From assembly GCA_002698575.1 (NCBI GenBank), contig NZZG01000105.1, positions 1 to 59,777 on the forward strand: a stretch of 59,777 nt of DNA, given 5' to 3'. This stretch comes from Pimelobacter sp. (GTDB lineage Bacteria > Actinomycetota > Actinomycetes > Propionibacteriales > Nocardioidaceae). Every line of letters begins with the position of its first letter. The first letter of the stretch is position 1. The notes below the pieces were generated by a model, which saw nothing but the letters and a program-made list of their open reading frames with translations, ran no database searches and was not told where the DNA came from. The position numbers were made by a program, and so were the translations under genes. Shown here piece after piece: positions 33,808 through 42,750 of the stretch.

Positions 33808-35046
33808 GTGAGCGCCCGTCCGAAGGTCCTGGCCATCGTCCTCGCCGGTGGGGAGGGCAAGCGGCTGATGCCGCTGACCGCCGACCGTGCCAAGCCGGCG
33901 GTGCCGTTCGCCGGCATCTACCGGCTGATCGACTTCGCGCTCTCCAACGTCGTCAACTCCGGCTACCTGCAGGTCGTCGTGCTGACGCAGTACAAGTCGC
34001 ACAGCCTCGACCGGCACGTGACCCAGACCTGGCGGATGTCGACGATGCTGGGCAACTACGTCGCCCCGGTTCCGGCGCAGCAGCGCGTCGGCAAGCACTG
34101 GTACCTCGGCTCGGGCGACGCGATCTACCAGTCGCTCAACCTGATCAAGGACGAGAAGCCCGACATCGTGGTGGTCGTCGGTGCCGACCACGTCTACCGG
34201 ATGGACTTCTCCCAGATGGTGGACCAGCACGTGGCCAGCGGGGCCGGGTGCACGGTGGCGGCGATCCGGCAGCCGATCGGGCTGGCCGACCAGTTCGGCG
34301 TGATCGACGTGGTGCCCGACGACCCGCGACGCATCCGCGAGTTCCTGGAGAAGCCCACCGATCCCACCGGACTGCCCGACAGCCCGCACGAGGTGCTCGC
34401 CTCGATGGGCAACTACGTCTTCGACGCCGAGGCACTGGTCGAGGCGGTCACCCGCGACTCCACCACCGACGGGTCCAAGCACGACATGGGCGGCGACATC
34501 GTGCCGGCCTTCGTCCGTCGCGACCAGGCGGCCGTCTACGACTACCAGGACAACGTGGTGCCCGGGGCCACGGAGCGCGACAAGGGCTACTGGCGCGACG
34601 TCGGGACGCTCGGTTCCTACTACGCCGCCCACATGGACGTCGTCTCGCCGCTGCCGATCTTCAACCTCTACAACTTCGACTGGCCTATCTACACCTCCTA
34701 CGGACCGCAGCCGCCGGCCAAGGTCGTCGCCTCCGGCGGTCGGGAGTCCCACGTCGACGAGGCCGTGCTCTCACCCGGCGTCGTGGTCAGCGGCGGCCAC
34801 GTCAACCGCTCGGTGCTCTCCCCGGCCGTGCACGTCGGCCAGGGTGCCTCGGTCGACGGCTCGGTGCTGATGAACGGCGTCACCGTAGGTGCCGGAGCGG
34901 TGGTCCGCAACGCGATCCTGGACAAGAACGTCGTGGTCCCGCCCGGCGCCGAGATCGGGGTGGACGCGGAGGCGGATCGGGCTCGCGGTTTCCTGGTCGA
35001 GGACGGGTTGACGGTGCTCGGCAAGGACCAGGTGTTCCCGGGCTGA
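33808..35046 (+). CDS. glgC: Glucose-1-phosphate adenylyltransferase (ADP-glucose pyrophosphorylase)
   Basis: A protein of 412 aa. [27 protein letters not shown] is the nucleotidyltransferase signature, [12 protein letters not shown] has the metal-binding Asp, and EFLEKP follows. The C-terminal ~100 residues are left-handed beta-helix repeats ([20 protein letters not shown]). It makes ADP-glucose from glucose-1-phosphate and ATP for glycogen or maltose-1-phosphate synthesis. GTG 33808 is 6 nt after TACGTT, so it is probably leaderless. Confidence 0.95.
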   Translation: MSARPKVLAIVLAGGEGKRLMPLTADRAKPAVPFAGIYRLIDFALSNVVNSGYLQVVVLTQYKSHSLDRHVTQTWRMSTMLGNYVAPVPAQQRVGKHWYLGSGDAIYQSLNLIKDEKPDIVVVVGADHVYRMDFSQMVDQHVASGAGCTVAAIRQPIGLADQFGVIDVVPDDPRRIREFLEKPTDPTGLPDSPHEVLASMGNYVFDAEALVEAVTRDSTTDGSKHDMGGDIVPAFVRRDQAAVYDYQDNVVPGATERDKGYWRDVGTLGSYYAAHMDVVSPLPIFNLYNFDWPIYTSYGPQPPAKVVASGGRESHVDEAVLSPGVVVSGGHVNRSVLSPAVHVGQGASVDGSVLMNGVTVGAGAVVRNAILDKNVVVPPGAEIGVDAEADRARGFLVEDGLTVLGKDQVFPG

Positions 35047-35077
35047 TCGTGGTGTGACCTGACCTCGGCGCGCCGGT

Positions 35078-35668
35078 CTACAGCACGCCCGCCGCCCGTG
35101 CCGGCTCGGCGTACGCCGCCGCCAGGGTCTCCACCGTCTCGTGCGCGTTGAGGCCGCTCGGGTTGGGCACCACCCACAGGTCGGTGCCCTCGAACGGGCC
35201 ACCCCCGACCTCCGGCTGCCGGCCCATCACGGCCTGGGGGTGCCCGAAGGCCGTGCGGTACGCCGTGATGCCGGCGATGGCGACCACGGTCGGGCGCGTA
35301 CGGCGTACCAGCGCCGCCAGCTCGGCCCCTCCGGCCCGCAGCTCCTCCGGGTCCAGCTCCGAGGCCTTGGCCGTCGCGCGCCGCACGACGTTGGTGATCC
35401 CGATCCCTGCGGATCGCAACCGGTCACGATCAACCTCGCTCATGCCGGCAGCCGGGTCGACGGGCTCGGTGAGGATCCCGGCGCGCAGCAGCGCCGGGTA
35501 GAAGCGGTTGCCGGGGTGCGCGAAGTGGGTGGACGTGGCAGCGGTCCACAGCCCGGGATTGATGCCGACGAAGAGCAGGCGCAGCGGTGGGTCGTCCTGG
35601 CCGGGCAACAGGTCGGGCACCTCGGCGTCGCGGAACGACTCGAGCTCGGCTCGGGTGAAGCGGGTCAT
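35078..35668 (-). CDS. mug: Mismatch-specific uracil/thymine-DNA glycosylase (Mug family)
   Basis: A protein of 196 aa. LLFVGINPGLWTAAT is motif 1, with the Asn that positions water; THFAHPGNRFYPAL recognises the flipped base; VVPNPSGLNAH is the loop that inserts into DNA. The family removes U or T from G-mismatches in base-excision repair. ATG 35668 is chosen over an upstream Met because the residues before it are low complexity. It is convergent with glgC and divergent from the lipoprotein. Confidence 0.92.
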   Translation of the reverse strand: MTRFTRAELESFRDAEVPDLLPGQDDPPLRLLFVGINPGLWTAATSTHFAHPGNRFYPALLRAGILTEPVDPAAGMSEVDRDRLRSAGIGITNVVRRATAKASELDPEELRAGGAELAALVRRTRPTVVAIAGITAYRTAFGHPQAVMGRQPEVGGGPFEGTDLWVVPNPSGLNAHETVETLAAAYAEPARAAGVL

Positions 35669-35797
35669 CGGAGCATCATCGCCGACCGCCCATCGCCCGC
35701 CGCGCCCATCGCCCGCCGCGCCCACCGCACGACCGCGACCACCGCACGACCACGACCGTCGCGGGAACCGGGCAGCACGCAGTACCGTCCCATCACC

Positions 35798-36295
35798 ATG
35801 CGACGAACTCTCGGAACCATCCTCGCCCCCGTCCTGCTCTGCTCCGTGCTCGCCGGCTGTGGCGGCGACGCCGACGTGCTCTCCGACGGCGCTGCCAGCG
35901 ACCCGGCTCCCACCGAGACCCCGACCTCCACCCAGACCGATGGTGATGCCGAGGAGCCGGTCGACTACGTCGTCGTGGGGCTGCCCAGCGAGACCGCCGC
36001 CGGTGGGTCGGTCTCGCCGATGCTCACCCCGGTCCGGACCCCCGACGAGCTCGACACGTTCGTGTCCCAGTTCCGTCTGGACTCCTTCGCCGACGAGGTC
36101 CGCGACGACGCCACCTCCGCCACCGACGAGGGAGACCTGTGGGCTGCGGTCGTGTCCATCGGCTGCGACGTCCCGCCGGGGGTCATCGTGGAGGAGGGCG
36201 AGGCCGGCTACCTGGTCACGCCGGAGAAGGTCGCCGCGCCGCTCCAGGAGTGCCTGGCGCCGGTGACCACGGTGGCCCTGGTCGCGATCAGCTGA
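35798..36295 (+). CDS. Lipoprotein of unknown function
   Basis: A protein of 165 aa. The N-terminus RRTLGTILAPVLLCSVLAGCGG has a type II signal peptide and lipobox LAGC. A Thr/Pro-rich linker and a ~100-residue domain with two Cys (IGCDVPPG and LQECLAP) that could form a disulfide follow. Membrane-anchored on the outer face. TACCGT at 35783-35788 is a possible -10 with a very short leader. The function is unknown. Confidence 0.8.
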   Translation: MRRTLGTILAPVLLCSVLAGCGGDADVLSDGAASDPAPTETPTSTQTDGDAEEPVDYVVVGLPSETAAGGSVSPMLTPVRTPDELDTFVSQFRLDSFADEVRDDATSATDEGDLWAAVVSIGCDVPPGVIVEEGEAGYLVTPEKVAAPLQECLAPVTTVALVAIS

Positions 36296-36305
36296 CCGGC
36301 AGGGC

Positions 36306-37634
36306 TCAGCCCGAGGGTGCGGTGTAGGTCACCGACACGGCGTTGGCGACGTGCCGCTCCCGGCCGTCGGAGGGAGAGTTGATCACCCTGACGTTGCCGT
36401 CGGGCCGCCTCGCGACCATCGTCGAGGAGCCACCACCGTCGAGGTTGAGGGCCTCGTCCGCCCCGAGGTCCTGCATCAGGTTGGCCATCTCGACCATCGT
36501 GTACCCGCGGCTGAAGCTCTGTCGACCGTCGACGACGAGCAGCAGGATGGTGTGGGTGTCGCGATCGATGCCGATCGCCGTGCGCGGGTGGAGCTCGCGG
36601 TCGTCGACGACCCGGATCACCCCGTCGTCGATGAGGAACTGGTTGCCGGTGATCGCCATCGCCGGGGAGCCGGAGACGCGTGAGACGAAGGTGACCGGTG
36701 CGCCCCTGCGCAGCTTCTTGAGCGAGGCCGCGCCCGGGCCCCGCCCTACCAGCATCCGGCCCTTGAAGGTGGTGCCCGAGGGGAGCTTGGTGGTGTTGCG
36801 GACGACCTTGCCGCCCTTGATCCGCACCATCCGGACGTCGGACCGCTGGCCGTCGGTGATCCGGTAGCCCGAGGTCGTCCCCCACGTCGGCGTGTAGAGC
36901 CCGATGCCGGCGACGGCGACCGAGGGGGAGTTGACGTTGGTGATGGTGATGCCGGGACGCTGCTTGATCGTCGTGGTGACGGGCAGCGGCCCGATCTCCG
37001 GGCGACCGTCCTCGGCGACGGTGAACGCGGAGTTCCACCCACTCAGCCGTCCGTGCAACAGGCCGCGCTGGCGGTCGCGCCCGACACCGAGGGGTGCGCC
37101 GGTGTCGCCGATGTCGAAGAAGTCGCCGTTGACCCCGGCGACCGCCTTGTCGCGCGCCAAGATCGTGCTCAGGGTCGCGGTGCGGCTGACCCGCCCGTTG
37201 TTGGCGTAGTCGATGCCGACGCCGGGCTGCTCCCAGTCGATGCTCAGCAGGTTGGCCCGGATCGGTCCGCGCTCGTCGCGTTCGTCCCAGACCGTCGCGG
37301 TGATGCCGGGCGCCACGCGCCAGTGCCGTCGTACCGACTCGTCGCCGGGTCCCCGTGGGGCGACGTTGCGGGGTCGGGCCACCGGACCCTGGATCCCGTC
37401 GCTGGTCTGCGGGACGTCGCCCTCGGTGGTGGCGGCCCGCAGCGCCTCGGCCAGGGGGGTGGCGCCGGGCACCTTCTTGCCTCGGTGAGGATCGGAGGCG
37501 TCGGCGCGTACCGACCACGGCGCGGGCTCCGCACTCGGACGGGCCGGCTGGGCGAGGTGGGCGGGCGCGGCCAGGGCCGCCGGCGCGATGATCACGGGCA
37601 GGCAGGCAAGCACGAGCGAGGGGAAGGGTCGCAC
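36306..37634 (-). CDS. Secreted phosphodiester glycosidase family protein (NAGPA/DUF2233-like)
   Basis: A protein of 442 aa with a signal peptide (LVLACLPVIIAPAALA). Residues about 105-440 form the NAGPA-type domain, with AGVNGDFFDIG near the start, GRSFSRGYT-like RQSFSRGYTMVEMANLM, and the hallmark LNLDGGGSSTMV near the end. Members release sugars from phosphodiesters or remodel exopolysaccharide and wall polymers. GTG 37634 is 6 nt after TACCCT (minus strand, 37646-37641), so it is probably leaderless. Confidence 0.88.
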   Translation of the reverse strand: MRPFPSLVLACLPVIIAPAALAAPAHLAQPARPSAEPAPWSVRADASDPHRGKKVPGATPLAEALRAATTEGDVPQTSDGIQGPVARPRNVAPRGPGDESVRRHWRVAPGITATVWDERDERGPIRANLLSIDWEQPGVGIDYANNGRVSRTATLSTILARDKAVAGVNGDFFDIGDTGAPLGVGRDRQRGLLHGRLSGWNSAFTVAEDGRPEIGPLPVTTTIKQRPGITITNVNSPSVAVAGIGLYTPTWGTTSGYRITDGQRSDVRMVRIKGGKVVRNTTKLPSGTTFKGRMLVGRGPGAASLKKLRRGAPVTFVSRVSGSPAMAITGNQFLIDDGVIRVVDDRELHPRTAIGIDRDTHTILLLVVDGRQSFSRGYTMVEMANLMQDLGADEALNLDGGGSSTMVARRPDGNVRVINSPSDGRERHVANAVSVTYTAPSG

Positions 37635-37652
37635 CCGCTCAGGGTAAGGACC

Positions 37653-39242
37653 TCAGCGGCCCACAACCGGGAGGTGGACCGTCGTGTCGGCGATCGTGAC
37701 CAGCCCGGGCACCCGCGAGCCCATCGCGACGAACGTGTCGCTGATCGGCGAGGCGAGCAGGTAGAGGTGTTGGCCCTTCGGGACCTTCACCGACACCGAC
37801 GGGAGGTCGATGCGCCGCTGGACGCCGGTCACCGGCAGGTCCTCACTCAGCGGGAGGACGTTGTTCTGCACGAGGTGGGCGTCGAGCGGGGAGGAGCCGA
37901 TCGCCAGGCCGTAGAAGGCACGGTTCTGCACGCCCAGCGCGGTCACGTCGCCGGTGAGGTACGGCGTGCCGGCGACGGTCAGCGGTCCCTCGGCGATCTC
38001 GTAGGGGATCGGTGCTCCGGCGGCCGTCGTGCTCGCCACCGTGCCGAGGTCGACGCTCCGGGTGGCACTGACCTTCTTCACCGTCACGCAGTCGTCGGCC
38101 GCCGTCGCCAGGTGGAGCCGGCCGTAGCCGCGCAGGCCGCGGTCGCGCCCCTTGAGCTGCTCGTCGAAGAACCGGATCGAGAGCTTCTCGAAGTCACCAC
38201 CGGCCAGGCGCCTGCTGCACGGGTCGGAGGTGACGTCGACACCGGCCGGCAACACGGCCGGCAGCACGTGACCGCCGTTGTAGCCGACGAAGATGCTCTG
38301 CTTGCGGGCGCGCTTGGTGATCGCCGTGCGCCAGTTGGTCAGGCCCTGCTCCAGGGGGAAGAGCCCGTCGGTGGTGCCCTGCCCGAAGAGGACCGGGATC
38401 GGCAGCCGCCGACCGTGCTCGACGTGCCACCTCGGCCCGTTCTTCTCGAAGTAGGTCACGAGGTCCTCGGTGCCCGGCAGCGAGCCGTCCGGGAAGGTGC
38501 CGGTGGCGGCACCCTCGGCGAGCGCCTTGTAGACCGAGGGCTCGAGCGCGTCGGAGGGGACCGAGGCGGCGCTGAGCAGCAGCGCCCACTCGGTGCGGAC
38601 GACGCCCTGAGGCGCGAGGCTGTCGGTGACGTCGTTCCAGGTGATCTGCGGAGCGAGCGCGTCGAAGACAGGCTTGCCCTTCACCCGCAGCTCCTCGAAG
38701 GCGCCCACGAACTGATAGCCGCCACCGTAGGAGCCGCCGATCGCCCCGAGGCGCGGGTCTCCGCGACCGTCCTGCTGCACCCACCGGAGCCGGCTGACCA
38801 GGCGGACCAGCTTGCGGACGTCGACGCCCTCGAGCCGGGGGTCCTCGACGTGGGCGTGACCTCCGGAGTCGCCCCACCCGCGCTGGTCGAACGAGATCAC
38901 GCCGTACCCGGCGTCGGTGAAGTCCTGGAAGGCCCGCGCCGACTCGGTGCGCGATCCGCCCCAGCCGTGGCTGTGCATGATCATCGGCACCGGGCGCTTG
39001 CGGGTGGCGCCGGCAGGCTTGAAGTAGGTGTAGCAGAGGTCGATCCTGGCCTTCTCGCCCGGCTCGGGCTTGCTCTTCAGGCAGCCGTCGACGGTCGTGA
39101 CGGCGGCCGGCTTGGCGGCCGCGCTCCCGGCCGCCACTCCGGCCGCCGCGCTGGCGGGCGCGGCTGTGGCGGTGCCGGGTACGGCAGCGAGGGCGGAGGT
39201 GACGAGGACGCCGCCGAGCAGGCGTGCGGTGCGGGTAAGCAT
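37653..39242 (-). CDS. Secreted CocE/X-Pro dipeptidyl-peptidase-type alpha/beta hydrolase
   Basis: A protein of 529 aa with an Ala-rich signal peptide. MHSHGWGGSRTES is the oxyanion region, IGGSYGGGYQ carries nucleophile Ser171, GQGTTDGLFPL the Asp and GGHVLPA the likely His. A C-terminal beta-sandwich (from about 400) matches the X-Pro dipeptidyl-peptidase C-terminal domain. An exported peptidase or esterase; the substrate is unknown. ATG 39242 has GAAGAGA just upstream. Confidence 0.88.
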   Translation of the reverse strand: MLTRTARLLGGVLVTSALAAVPGTATAAPASAAAGVAAGSAAAKPAAVTTVDGCLKSKPEPGEKARIDLCYTYFKPAGATRKRPVPMIMHSHGWGGSRTESARAFQDFTDAGYGVISFDQRGWGDSGGHAHVEDPRLEGVDVRKLVRLVSRLRWVQQDGRGDPRLGAIGGSYGGGYQFVGAFEELRVKGKPVFDALAPQITWNDVTDSLAPQGVVRTEWALLLSAASVPSDALEPSVYKALAEGAATGTFPDGSLPGTEDLVTYFEKNGPRWHVEHGRRLPIPVLFGQGTTDGLFPLEQGLTNWRTAITKRARKQSIFVGYNGGHVLPAVLPAGVDVTSDPCSRRLAGGDFEKLSIRFFDEQLKGRDRGLRGYGRLHLATAADDCVTVKKVSATRSVDLGTVASTTAAGAPIPYEIAEGPLTVAGTPYLTGDVTALGVQNRAFYGLAIGSSPLDAHLVQNNVLPLSEDLPVTGVQRRIDLPSVSVKVPKGQHLYLLASPISDTFVAMGSRVPGLVTIADTTVHLPVVGR

Positions 39243-39325
39243 GTCTCTTCAACGAGTGACTGTGCAGGAAGTCACACGCGCCGCGACGCACGCCACGGAT
39301 CGATCGGCCGCGGGTGGGCGGCAGG

Positions 39326-40075
39326 TCAGCGGCAGGGAATGGCGCCCAGCAGCGACAGGCCCTGCAGGTCACCCGGCCCGAAGGAGGTCATCGAGGTGGC
39401 GGTGGGGTACATCAGCTCGTCGGGGTCGTCGACGTGGTCGAGTCCGACGAGGTGCCCGAGCTCGTGCAGCAGCAGCCCGAGCTGGGCGTTGCCGCCGCCG
39501 AACTGCCGGTCGAGGCGGTCGGTGATGTCGGTGTCGAGGATGACCGACCCGCTGGCGAAGGAGCGCAGGTTGCCGCGCTGGATCAGCGTCGGGCCGCCGA
39601 CGCCGGCGACGTCGTCGGCCAACGCGTCGACCTCGCTGTCGTCGGCCCAAGCGATGATCACCGGCTCGGCGTTGCCGGAGGAGTCGATGCGCTCGGAGAA
39701 GTTGCGGTCGTCGGTGACGCCCTGGTCCTCGAACTGCAGCCCGGTGGCGTCGCTGACCTCGCGGATCGCGATCGAGACGAGCTCGGCCCAGTTGTCCGGG
39801 GCTCCGGCCGGGTTGACCACGTAGTCGATCTCCCGACACGGGCTGAAGCCGAGCGGGCTGCCGTTGCTGCGGGTCTCCAGGAACGCGTAGGCGCCGTCGG
39901 CGTCGGCCTCGACCGCCGGTCGGAGCCGGTCGTCGACGCCGAACAGCGAGCGCAGCTGCATACTCACCGGGCTGTTGCCGAACGCCACGTAGCCGCCGAC
40001 CACGATCAGGGTGACCACGATCGAGAGCACCGTGATGGTGCGTTCGCGTTCGCGGGCGAGGGCCATGTCGTCCAT
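39326..40075 (-). CDS. Membrane-anchored matrixin-like zinc metalloprotease
   Basis: A protein of 249 aa. A single N-terminal membrane helix (TITVLSIVVTLIVVGGYVAF) is followed by an extracytoplasmic domain with ADADGAYAFLE and PCREIDYVVNP. The active-site helix LLLHELGHLVGLDHVDDPDELMYP gives HExxHxxGxxH with a Met-turn-like ELMYP. The metzincin order is complete, so it should be an active Zn peptidase outside the membrane. ATG 40075 is only 9 bp from the divergent methyltransferase start. Confidence 0.88.
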   Translation of the reverse strand: MDDMALARERERTITVLSIVVTLIVVGGYVAFGNSPVSMQLRSLFGVDDRLRPAVEADADGAYAFLETRSNGSPLGFSPCREIDYVVNPAGAPDNWAELVSIAIREVSDATGLQFEDQGVTDDRNFSERIDSSGNAEPVIIAWADDSEVDALADDVAGVGGPTLIQRGNLRSFASGSVILDTDITDRLDRQFGGGNAQLGLLLHELGHLVGLDHVDDPDELMYPTATSMTSFGPGDLQGLSLLGAIPCR

Positions 40076-40084
40076 GATGGCGCG

Positions 40085-41287
40085 GTGCCGGTAGCCGAAA
40101 GTGGGTCGGGTGCCGAGGGCCCCGTCTGGAACGCCTTCGCCGAGGGCGACAACCTCGACGTGCTCGCCGACCTGGACGAGGCGTCGTACGACCTGGTCTA
40201 CATCGATCCGCCGTACAACACCGGCAACGACTTCGTGTACCTCGACCGGGTCCCCGCGGGTGCCGGGCAGGCCGGTCGCCGGGGCAGGCACGAGGCCTGG
40301 ACGGCGATGATGCGCCCACGCCTCGTCGAGGCGCGGCGCGTGCTGGCCGAGTCCGGTGCGATCTTCGTGAGCATCGACGACCACGAGGCGGCCCACCTGC
40401 GCCTGCTGATGGACGAGGTCTTCGGCGAGGACAACCTGCTGGCGCAGATCGTGGTCAACCTCAACGCCAAGGGACGCCAGCTCGGCAAGGGGTTCGCCAC
40501 CAACCACGAGTACCTGCTGGCCTACGCCCGCGACGCGGCGACCTGCGTGCTCGACCCCTCGAGCCCCGACGCGGTCGATCCGCGCGACTTCCCGCTCACC
40601 GACCCGGGCGAGCCGCGCCGCTACCGGCGGCTGCCGCTGCGCAACACCAACAAGAAGTTCAACCCGGTCACCGCGCCGACCATGCACTACGCGTTGTACG
40701 GCGACCCCGACGCGGGGGCGGTGCGCTCGGCACCGTTCCCGGGGAGCCAGGAGATCCTGCCGGTCTTCGGCGACGGCTCGGCGGCGGTGTGGCGCTGGAG
40801 CGCCCGGCTGGTCGACGAGCGACCCGACGACCTCGTGTGCCGTCGGGTCAGGACCCGCGACGGGGAGCGCGTCGACCTGTTCCAGAAGGACTGGCTCGAG
40901 CCCGGGCGCCGCAAGAAGCTGCGCACGATCTGGCTCAGCGAGGAGATCGGCTCGACCGACACCGCCGTGGCCGAGCTCAAGGCGCTGGTCGGGCACCTCT
41001 TCGAGTCGCCCAAGCCGACCGGGCTGGTCCGGCGGATCCTGGCCACGATGCCGGACGACGCCCGGGTGCTCGACTTCTTCGCCGGCTCCGGCACGACCGG
41101 TCACGCCGTGGCGCTGGCCAACCTCGCCGACGGCGGCACCCGCACCTGCCTGAGCGTCAACTCGGCCGAGCCGACGCGGCCCGGGTCGAACGCCGCCAAC
41201 GCCGGCTACGCCACCGTCGCCGACGTCACCCGCGCCCGGTTGCGCGCCGTCGCGGCGACGTACGGCGGAGGGCTGCTCGAGCGCTGA
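40085..41287 (+). CDS. Beta-class site-specific DNA methyltransferase (type III Mod-like), orphan
   Basis: A protein of 400 aa. Motif IV DPPYNTGNDFVY comes at about 49-60 and the SAM-binding motif I DFFAGSGTTGHA near 335-346. This IV-TRD-I order defines the beta class, and DPPY indicates N6-adenine methylation. Type III Mod subunits normally exceed 550 aa, so the target-recognition region is short. No restriction gene (Res or other) lies nearby, suggesting an orphan epigenetic or phage-derived enzyme. GTG 40085 is the first start in this frame after the divergent gene. Confidence 0.85.
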   Translation: MPVAESGSGAEGPVWNAFAEGDNLDVLADLDEASYDLVYIDPPYNTGNDFVYLDRVPAGAGQAGRRGRHEAWTAMMRPRLVEARRVLAESGAIFVSIDDHEAAHLRLLMDEVFGEDNLLAQIVVNLNAKGRQLGKGFATNHEYLLAYARDAATCVLDPSSPDAVDPRDFPLTDPGEPRRYRRLPLRNTNKKFNPVTAPTMHYALYGDPDAGAVRSAPFPGSQEILPVFGDGSAAVWRWSARLVDERPDDLVCRRVRTRDGERVDLFQKDWLEPGRRKKLRTIWLSEEIGSTDTAVAELKALVGHLFESPKPTGLVRRILATMPDDARVLDFFAGSGTTGHAVALANLADGGTRTCLSVNSAEPTRPGSNAANAGYATVADVTRARLRAVAATYGGGLLER

Positions 41288-41294
41288 GGGGCGA

Positions 41295-42734
41295 TCAGGC
41301 CTCGGACCCCTCCGCGAGCCCCTCCGCGAGCCCCTCCGCGAGCGCAGCACCGAGGATCCGCGCCCCCTCGCCGAACGCCGACGGCCTGGGGCCGGAGTAG
41401 TTGAGGCGCACGTAGGGTCCCGAGGGCTCGGCCGGGAACCACTCCGAGCCCGCGGCGACCATCAGCCCTCGACTGCGGCACCGCTCGGTGAGCTCGTCGA
41501 CCAGGATGCGGTCGGGGAGTCGGGCCCACAGGTTGAGCCCGCCGGCGGGCACGTGCTCGACGTGGGCGGACGGGGCGTGCGTGCGCAGGCTGCTCAGCAG
41601 CAGGTCGCGTCGCTCGCGCAGGGCGGTGCCGACCCGGCGCAGGTGGGTCTCCCACCCCGGCTGGGTCACCACGTCGAGCGCGGCGGCCTGGAGAGCTCCG
41701 CTGACGTACATCGAGCCGGTCCCGGCGTCGGCCAGGATCCGCTCGCGGGCGGGGCCGCGAGCGATGATCGCGGCGATCCGGATCGCCGGCGAGACCGTCT
41801 TCGTCAGCGACCGCAGGTAGATCACGTGCCCGGCGTCGTCCTGGGCTGCCAGGGGCGCGGGCTCGGTGTCGATGCCGAGGTCGTGGGCCCAGTCGTCCTC
41901 CAGGAGGAACGCCCCGTGCCGCCGTACGACGCCCAGGACCGCCTCGGCGACCTCCCGGCTCCACTGCGCACCGGTCGGGTTGGCGTAGGTGGGTTGGGCG
42001 TAGAGCAGCCGGGCGCCGCTCTCCTCGAAGGCACGGTCGAGCTGGGCGGGGTCGGGTCCCTGCGGGCCGCTCGGCACCGGCACCACCTCGACCCCGGCCT
42101 GGGCGGCGGCATGGATGGCGCCCCAGTAGGTGGGCGACTCCATCAGCAGGGGGCGGCCCCGGGGAACCAGCGCCCGGAAGGCCGAGCTGAGCCCGCTCTG
42201 GCTGCCCGGCAGCACGATGACGTCCCCGGACGCCGGAGCACTGACGTGGGCCGGCGTGGTCGCGGCGAGGTCCTGGGCGAACCACTGCCGCAGCTCGGGC
42301 ATCCCGGCGACCGGGGGGCGGGACAGGGCGGCGTCGCTGCGCGCGGCTCGGCCCAGTGCCGCCCGGACCAGACGCTCGGGGAGGAGCTCGCGGTCGGGGT
42401 AGCCGCTGTGCAGGGCGATCACGTCGTCGTCGACGGTGCGCAGGGCCGTGGAGATCGGGGCGACCCTCGAGGGTGGCCGGCCCAGCGCACCGGTCTGCCA
42501 GCCGTAGTCGCTGGTGTGGGGCGTGCGTCCGGCCCGCACGAAGGAGCCGATCCCCGGGCGGGTCTCCACGAGCCCCTGGGTCGTGAGCGTGCGCAGTGCC
42601 TGCTGCACGGTGACCGGGCCGGCGCCGTGCTCGGCGGCCAGGGAGCGCGTCGAGGGCAGCCGAGCACCGGGGGCGGCGCCCGCGATCCAGTCCCGCAGCG
42701 CTGCCACGATCCGGGCACTGCTACTGTCGTTCAT
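41295..42734 (-). CDS. MocR-type GntR regulator with aminotransferase domain
   Basis: A protein of 479 aa. The N-terminal winged helix-turn-helix has RLPSTRSLAAEHGAGPVTVQQAL. A fold-type I aminotransferase domain includes LYAQPTYANPTGAQW and the PLP-binding Lys in YLRSLTKTVSPAIR. Such MocR proteins sense PLP or amino acids and usually regulate the divergent neighbour, here an EamA exporter. The C-terminus ends in three LAEG repeats encoded by a 12-bp DNA repeat. Its ATG (42734-42732) overlaps the exporter's ATG on the other strand. Confidence 0.92.
   Translation of the reverse strand: MNDSSSARIVAALRDWIAGAAPGARLPSTRSLAAEHGAGPVTVQQALRTLTTQGLVETRPGIGSFVRAGRTPHTSDYGWQTGALGRPPSRVAPISTALRTVDDDVIALHSGYPDRELLPERLVRAALGRAARSDAALSRPPVAGMPELRQWFAQDLAATTPAHVSAPASGDVIVLPGSQSGLSSAFRALVPRGRPLLMESPTYWGAIHAAAQAGVEVVPVPSGPQGPDPAQLDRAFEESGARLLYAQPTYANPTGAQWSREVAEAVLGVVRRHGAFLLEDDWAHDLGIDTEPAPLAAQDDAGHVIYLRSLTKTVSPAIRIAAIIARGPARERILADAGTGSMYVSGALQAAALDVVTQPGWETHLRRVGTALRERRDLLLSSLRTHAPSAHVEHVPAGGLNLWARLPDRILVDELTERCRSRGLMVAAGSEWFPAEPSGPYVRLNYSGPRPSAFGEGARILGAALAEGLAEGLAEGSEA
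41307..41342. repeat. 12-bp tandem repeat, three copies
   Basis: CCCCTCCGCGAG is repeated three times without a gap. On the minus strand it encodes the repeated Leu-Ala-Glu-Gly at the very end of the MocR protein. Copy number could vary by slippage without changing the frame. Confidence 0.85.
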
Positions 42735-42750
42735 GACAGGGAACAGTAGC
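42720..42750. promoter_or_regulatory. Inverted repeat and two -10 elements around overlapping divergent start codons
   Basis: GCTACTGT (42720-42727) and ACAGTAGC (42743-42750) are perfect inverted repeats centred on CATG (42732-42735), which holds the ATG of both genes. Each arm contains TACTGT, a TANNNT -10 hexamer directed at the nearer ATG, 5 nt away on the plus strand and 8 nt on the minus strand. Both transcripts should be leaderless. MocR binding to the repeat would control both genes at once. Confidence 0.65.

Noticed and set aside
37053..39824. A 923-codon plus-strand frame
   Set aside because: Antisense to the glycosidase and CocE-type genes, which have signal peptides and catalytic motifs; no motif in the plus-strand product.
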